This document shows positions 61,279-64,000 of a stretch of DNA of 64,000 nt, piece by piece. Each line of letters begins with the position of its first letter. Position 1 is the first letter of the stretch. Origin of the DNA: Clostridia bacterium (GTDB lineage Bacteria; Bacillota; Clostridia; Christensenellales; Borkfalkiaceae); NCBI GenBank assembly GCA_017558105.1, contig JAFYWI010000009.1, positions 34,169 through 98,168 on the forward strand, written 5' to 3'. The translations under genes and the position numbers were made by a program. The notes beneath the pieces were generated by a model that was not told the DNA's origin, ran no database searches, and was given only the letters and a program-made list of their open reading frames with translations.

Positions 61279-61354
61279 TGGTGCTCCATCCGCGATTCGA
61301 ACGCGGGACACCGTGATTAAAAGTCACGTGCTCTGCCAACTGAGCTAATGGGGC
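61279..61354 (-). tRNA. tRNA-Lys (anticodon TTT)
   Basis: Cloverleaf with anticodon loop CTTTTAA (TTT), discriminator A and encoded CCA. The acceptor strands GCCCCAT and ATGGAGC pair except for a C-A mismatch at position 3-70. The CCA end is directly joined to the 5' end of tRNA-Lys(CTT). Confidence 0.93.
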
Positions 61355-61373
61355 ATTTATTCCTTAAGGGATT

Positions 61374-61448
61374 TGGCAGGGGTGGCAGGATTTGAACCTA
61401 CGAATGCGGGAATCAAAATCCCGTGCCTTACCGCTTGGCGACACCCCT
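61374..61448 (-). tRNA. tRNA-Gln (anticodon TTG)
   Basis: Acceptor AGGGGTG/CACCCCT, loop TTTTGAT (TTG), discriminator G, encoded CCA. The body (TCGCCAAGCGGTAAGGCA) is typical of tRNA-Gln. Confidence 0.96.
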
Positions 61449-61465
61449 ATCGGTTATTAAATTTT

Positions 61466-61543
61466 TGGGGCGGGTGATGAGAATCGAACCCACGACCTCA
61501 AGGACCACAATCTTGCGCTCTAACCAACTGAGCTACACCCGCC
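61466..61543 (-). tRNA. tRNA-His (anticodon GTG)
   Basis: Loop TTGTGGT gives GTG. The gene encodes the extra G at position -1, paired with C73, as expected for tRNA-His, and ends in CCA. Confidence 0.96.
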
Positions 61544-61551
61544 ATATAATT

Positions 61552-61628
61552 TGGCGTGCCTGAAGAGATTCGAACTCCTGACCCTCGGCTTAGAAGGCCG
61601 ATGCTCTATCCGGCTGAGCTACAGGCAC
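61552..61628 (-). tRNA. tRNA-Arg (anticodon TCT)
   Basis: Acceptor GTGCCTG/CAGGCAC, loop CTTCTAA (TCT), discriminator G, encoded CCA. Reads AGA and AGG. Confidence 0.96.
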
Positions 61629-61654
61629 ATATTATCACCGTGCCACTCTCATAT

Positions 61655-61728
<74 letters not shown>

Positions 61729-61863
61729 ATAGTACATTCTCAAACAATGCTTATAGATTTTAACAAAATTAAAATTGATTGTCAACTATTTACCCAAGTT
61801 TTTTTTAAATTTTTGAAATTTTGTTTTTACCCACCTTTGTTTGTGTATAAAAAAGTAAAATCC

Positions 61864-61892
61864 TTGACACTTATTTTATAAATATGTATAAT
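61864..61892 (+). promoter_or_regulatory. Promoter for the phosphohexomutase gene
   Basis: TTGACA, 17-base spacer, TATAAT: perfect consensus. Confidence 0.85.
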
Positions 61893-61944
61893 ATTATAGA
61901 AATAAAAATAATGTTTATTGTTAACGTTTTTAATTGGAGAACTT

Positions 61945-63657
61945 ATGTATAAAGAACTTTACAATTCTTGGGTAGAAAATAATAAGTTAGACGAAGATGG
62001 CAAAAAAGAATTGCAATCTATTACAGATGAAAAAGAAATAGAATATAGGTTTGGCAAATACTTAGATTTTGGCACTGCAGGTATGCGAGGCATTATTGGT
62101 ATGGGCACGAACATGATGAATATATATATGGTTAAAAGGGCAACTCAAGGTTTGGCAAACTATATTAAAACGTTGGGCGCAAAGGCGTTAAAGAAGGGCG
62201 TAGTTATTTCTTACGACACAAGGCGTATGTCTTTTGAATTTGCCTATGCAACGGCAGTAGTTTTAGTTTCTAACGGAATTAAAGCCTATTTGTTTAACGA
62301 CGTACATCCCGTGCCAATGCTATCTTTCGCCGTAAGAGAATTAAAGGCTGTTGCTGGGGTTATGATTACTGCAAGCCACAACCCAAAAGAATATAACGGC
62401 TATAAAGTTTATGGTGAAGACGGCGCGCAAATGGCACCGGAAGCAACCAAAGTGGTGGTTGATTTTATTAATCAAATTGACGGTTGCTTTTCTAACGATA
62501 TTTTATACGAAGAAGCAAAGGCTAAAAAAATTATAAGTGTTAGCAATTCAGTAGATAAAAAATATTATAAAACCATAAAGAAATTATTGCTTTCACCAAA
62601 AGAAGTTAAAAAAATAGCAAAGAAAATTAACATAGTATACACACCCGTTCACGGCAGTGGCTACGTTCCAGTAACTACTATATTAAAGAAAATGAAAGTT
62701 TCGCCTATAGTAGTTCCAGAACAAGTTAAAAAAGATACGGAGTTTTCTACCGTAGAAGTACCTAACCCAGAAGTAAAAGAAACTTTAACGTTAGGCATTA
62801 AACAAGCAGACTTTAAAAATGCAGACGTTGTTTTTGGCACCGACCCAGACTGCGATAGGTTAGGTGTTGCCGTTAGAAACGATAAGGGCGAATTTGAAGT
62901 TCTTTCTGGTAATCAAACTGGCATTTTATTATTAGATTATATATTGTTAAGGTTAAAAGAAACTAATAAATTAGATTCTAAAAGTTTTGCCGTTAAAAGT
63001 TTCGTTACCACGGGTATGGCAAAACTAATTTGCGACGATTACGGCGTAGAACTAATAGAAGTTCCAGTAGGCTTTAAGTTTATAGGCGAAAAAATTAAAG
63101 AATTAGACGATACTGGTTTAAGAAAGTTTATTTTTGGCTTTGAAGAAAGTTGTGGGTATTTAAGGGGCACTCATTGTAGAGATAAAGACGCAGTAGTTGC
63201 AAGTATGTTATTTACAGAAATGGTATGTTATTATAACTTTAACGGCAAAGGCATTTACCAACGTCTACAAGAACTTTACCAAAAGTTTGGCTACGTTTAC
63301 GATACTAACGTTAGCATTAAATATAGTGGCTTAAACGCTATGGAAGATATGAACGCCACCGTAAACAAAATTAAAGAATTAAAAGTTAAAAGTATTGGTG
63401 GGCTAAAAATTTCTGCAGTAAGAGACTATGCTACTTTAATTAGAAAGACGGCGACTGGCGAAGTAGAAGAAATAAAGTCTTCTAAAAACAATGCCGTTTA
63501 CTACGAATTGGGCGAAGACGGGTTTATTTGCGTTAGACCAAGTGGAACAGAACCAAAATTAAAGGTTTACTATTCTTTAAGGGCAGAAAATAAAGAAACA
63601 GCAGAAAAATTGTTTAATAAAGTTAAGGAAGACTTTGAAAAAAAGTTAAATAAATAA
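61945..63657 (+). CDS. Phosphoglucomutase/phosphomannomutase
   Basis: A 570-residue alpha-D-phosphohexomutase. The ATG at 61945 (MYKELYNSW) is chosen because TTGGAGA lies 8 bases upstream. TASHNP carries the phosphoserine (Ser144), GTDPDCDR the magnesium-binding aspartates 300, 302 and 304, GFEESCGYLRG the sugar-binding loop and RPSGTEPKLKVY the phosphate-binding loop. The length and GTAGMRG near the start match the PgcA group of Bacillota. It interconverts glucose-1- and glucose-6-phosphate for glycogen or cell-surface sugar synthesis. A single-gene unit. Confidence 0.95.
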   Translation: MYKELYNSWVENNKLDEDGKKELQSITDEKEIEYRFGKYLDFGTAGMRGIIGMGTNMMNIYMVKRATQGLANYIKTLGAKALKKGVVISYDTRRMSFEFAYATAVVLVSNGIKAYLFNDVHPVPMLSFAVRELKAVAGVMITASHNPKEYNGYKVYGEDGAQMAPEATKVVVDFINQIDGCFSNDILYEEAKAKKIISVSNSVDKKYYKTIKKLLLSPKEVKKIAKKINIVYTPVHGSGYVPVTTILKKMKVSPIVVPEQVKKDTEFSTVEVPNPEVKETLTLGIKQADFKNADVVFGTDPDCDRLGVAVRNDKGEFEVLSGNQTGILLLDYILLRLKETNKLDSKSFAVKSFVTTGMAKLICDDYGVELIEVPVGFKFIGEKIKELDDTGLRKFIFGFEESCGYLRGTHCRDKDAVVASMLFTEMVCYYNFNGKGIYQRLQELYQKFGYVYDTNVSIKYSGLNAMEDMNATVNKIKELKVKSIGGLKISAVRDYATLIRKTATGEVEEIKSSKNNAVYYELGEDGFICVRPSGTEPKLKVYYSLRAENKETAEKLFNKVKEDFEKKLNK

Positions 63658-63756
63658 CAAAAAAATAACAATTTTTTATTAAAAATAACACCAAAAAAGT
63701 CAATTTTACAAGCCGAAAAAAAATTTAAAAAAAGTGTAAAAATCGTTGTAAATTGC

Positions 63757-63785
63757 TTGACTTAAAGGTTTATAAATGATAATAT
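63757..63785 (+). promoter_or_regulatory. Promoter of the terminal leader
   Basis: TTGACT, 17-base spacer, TAATAT. Confidence 0.6.
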
Positions 63786-63789
63786 GTAT

Positions 63790-64000
63790 AGGCTATCGTT
63801 TTATGGTAGCCTTTTTTGTAGCCATAATTTTGTGGCTAAAATACGACCGTTTGTCGTATATTGTAGATTCACAACTGCATAGAAACAATGTGAGATATAG
63901 TTTAATATATCTCGAGAAACTTTAATTAAAGTACATTAAGGCAAAGAGCAAAGAAAAAATAGACTAAGAATTAATTTAAATGAAGGTTAATACGAAGAAA
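63790..64000 (+). other. Structured untranslated leader, possibly of an rRNA gene
   Basis: Four hairpins follow the promoter: AGGCTATC/GGTAGCCT with six T (63790-63817, a possible early terminator), TAGCCA/TGGCTA, ATACGAC/GTCGTAT and GAGATATA/TATATCTC. The text ACAACTGCATAGAAACAATG and later GGTTAATACGAAGAAA resemble sequences just upstream of rRNA genes in Bacillota. No coding frame of note is present up to the window end. Confidence 0.4.

Overview
The window is a chromosomal segment of a low-GC, spore-forming Bacillota, most likely an uncultured gut member of the Clostridia. The evidence is the AT-rich sequence with TTGACA-N17-TATAAT promoters, AGGAGG-type ribosome sites, three T-box leaders, a Bacillus-like tmk-holB-yaaT-yabB-rsmI cluster, and sporulation-type genes (YyaC-like, CotF-like, DUF1540). 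Placement below class is not supported by anything read here. I saw no CRISPR array, prophage or complete insertion sequence. Of 56 coding sequences, none ends in TGA.

Layout. 1-2901: end of an unknown gene and a GH2 glycosidase. 2935-12235: two adjacent T-box operons. The first has an Ile (ATC) specifier and encodes an XRE-cupin-acyl-CoA ligase fusion plus an amidohydrolase. The second has a Leu (CTC) specifier and encodes a LeuA-like protein that lacks the usual catalytic motifs, a TIM-barrel/CoA-ligase fusion and a Na+/solute symporter. Together they look like a branched-chain amino acid starvation response that imports and CoA-activates carboxylic acids. 12264-13207: a small XRE regulator, a truncated SLOG gene, a decayed tRNA-Arg copy and the intact tRNA-Arg(ACG).

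13295-17935 (minus): alaS (short form), cysS, cysE and a DeoR regulator. 18159-22108: serS, a DUF89 phosphatase, a candidate small RNA or attenuated leader, a C_GCAxxG protein and a cyclophilin-like lipoprotein. 22195-28521: rpsB-tsf, an SNF transporter, queT behind a preQ1-I riboswitch, two CotF-like genes, rplI, a DUF1540 protein and greA. 28538-36648: lysS, a membrane protein, and the YaaO-like/tmk/holB/yaaT/ferredoxin/yabB/rsmI run. 36728-39283 (minus): dut, a nitroreductase and a flavoprotein. 39432-41789: a YyaC-like protein, then a Trp (TGG) T-box and a stand-alone TrpB2.

41831-45470 is a SipW/TasA-type secretion locus: two proteins with SipW-type signal peptides flank a SipW-like signal peptidase fused to three copies of a roughly 130-residue domain. 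The first substrate gene carries a 7-A tract that puts its start out of frame. 45492-50829: a lipid kinase, a tRNA nucleotidyltransferase and a 977-residue repeat protein. 50871-52047: rpsF-ssb-rpsR. 52212-55674: an acyltransferase with a zinc ribbon, a VTT/DedA-like protein and a YfcC-type transporter. 55704-59422 (minus): a sugar operon (NagB-like, acetyltransferase, MtlD-like, PfkB kinase). 59691-60524: a BspA-type leucine-rich-repeat protein. 60563-61728: a decayed tRNA-Leu copy and seven intact tRNAs (Leu, Lys, Lys, Gln, His, Arg, Gly). 61864-63657: a phosphohexomutase. The window ends in a promoter and a structured untranslated leader that resembles a pre-rRNA leader.
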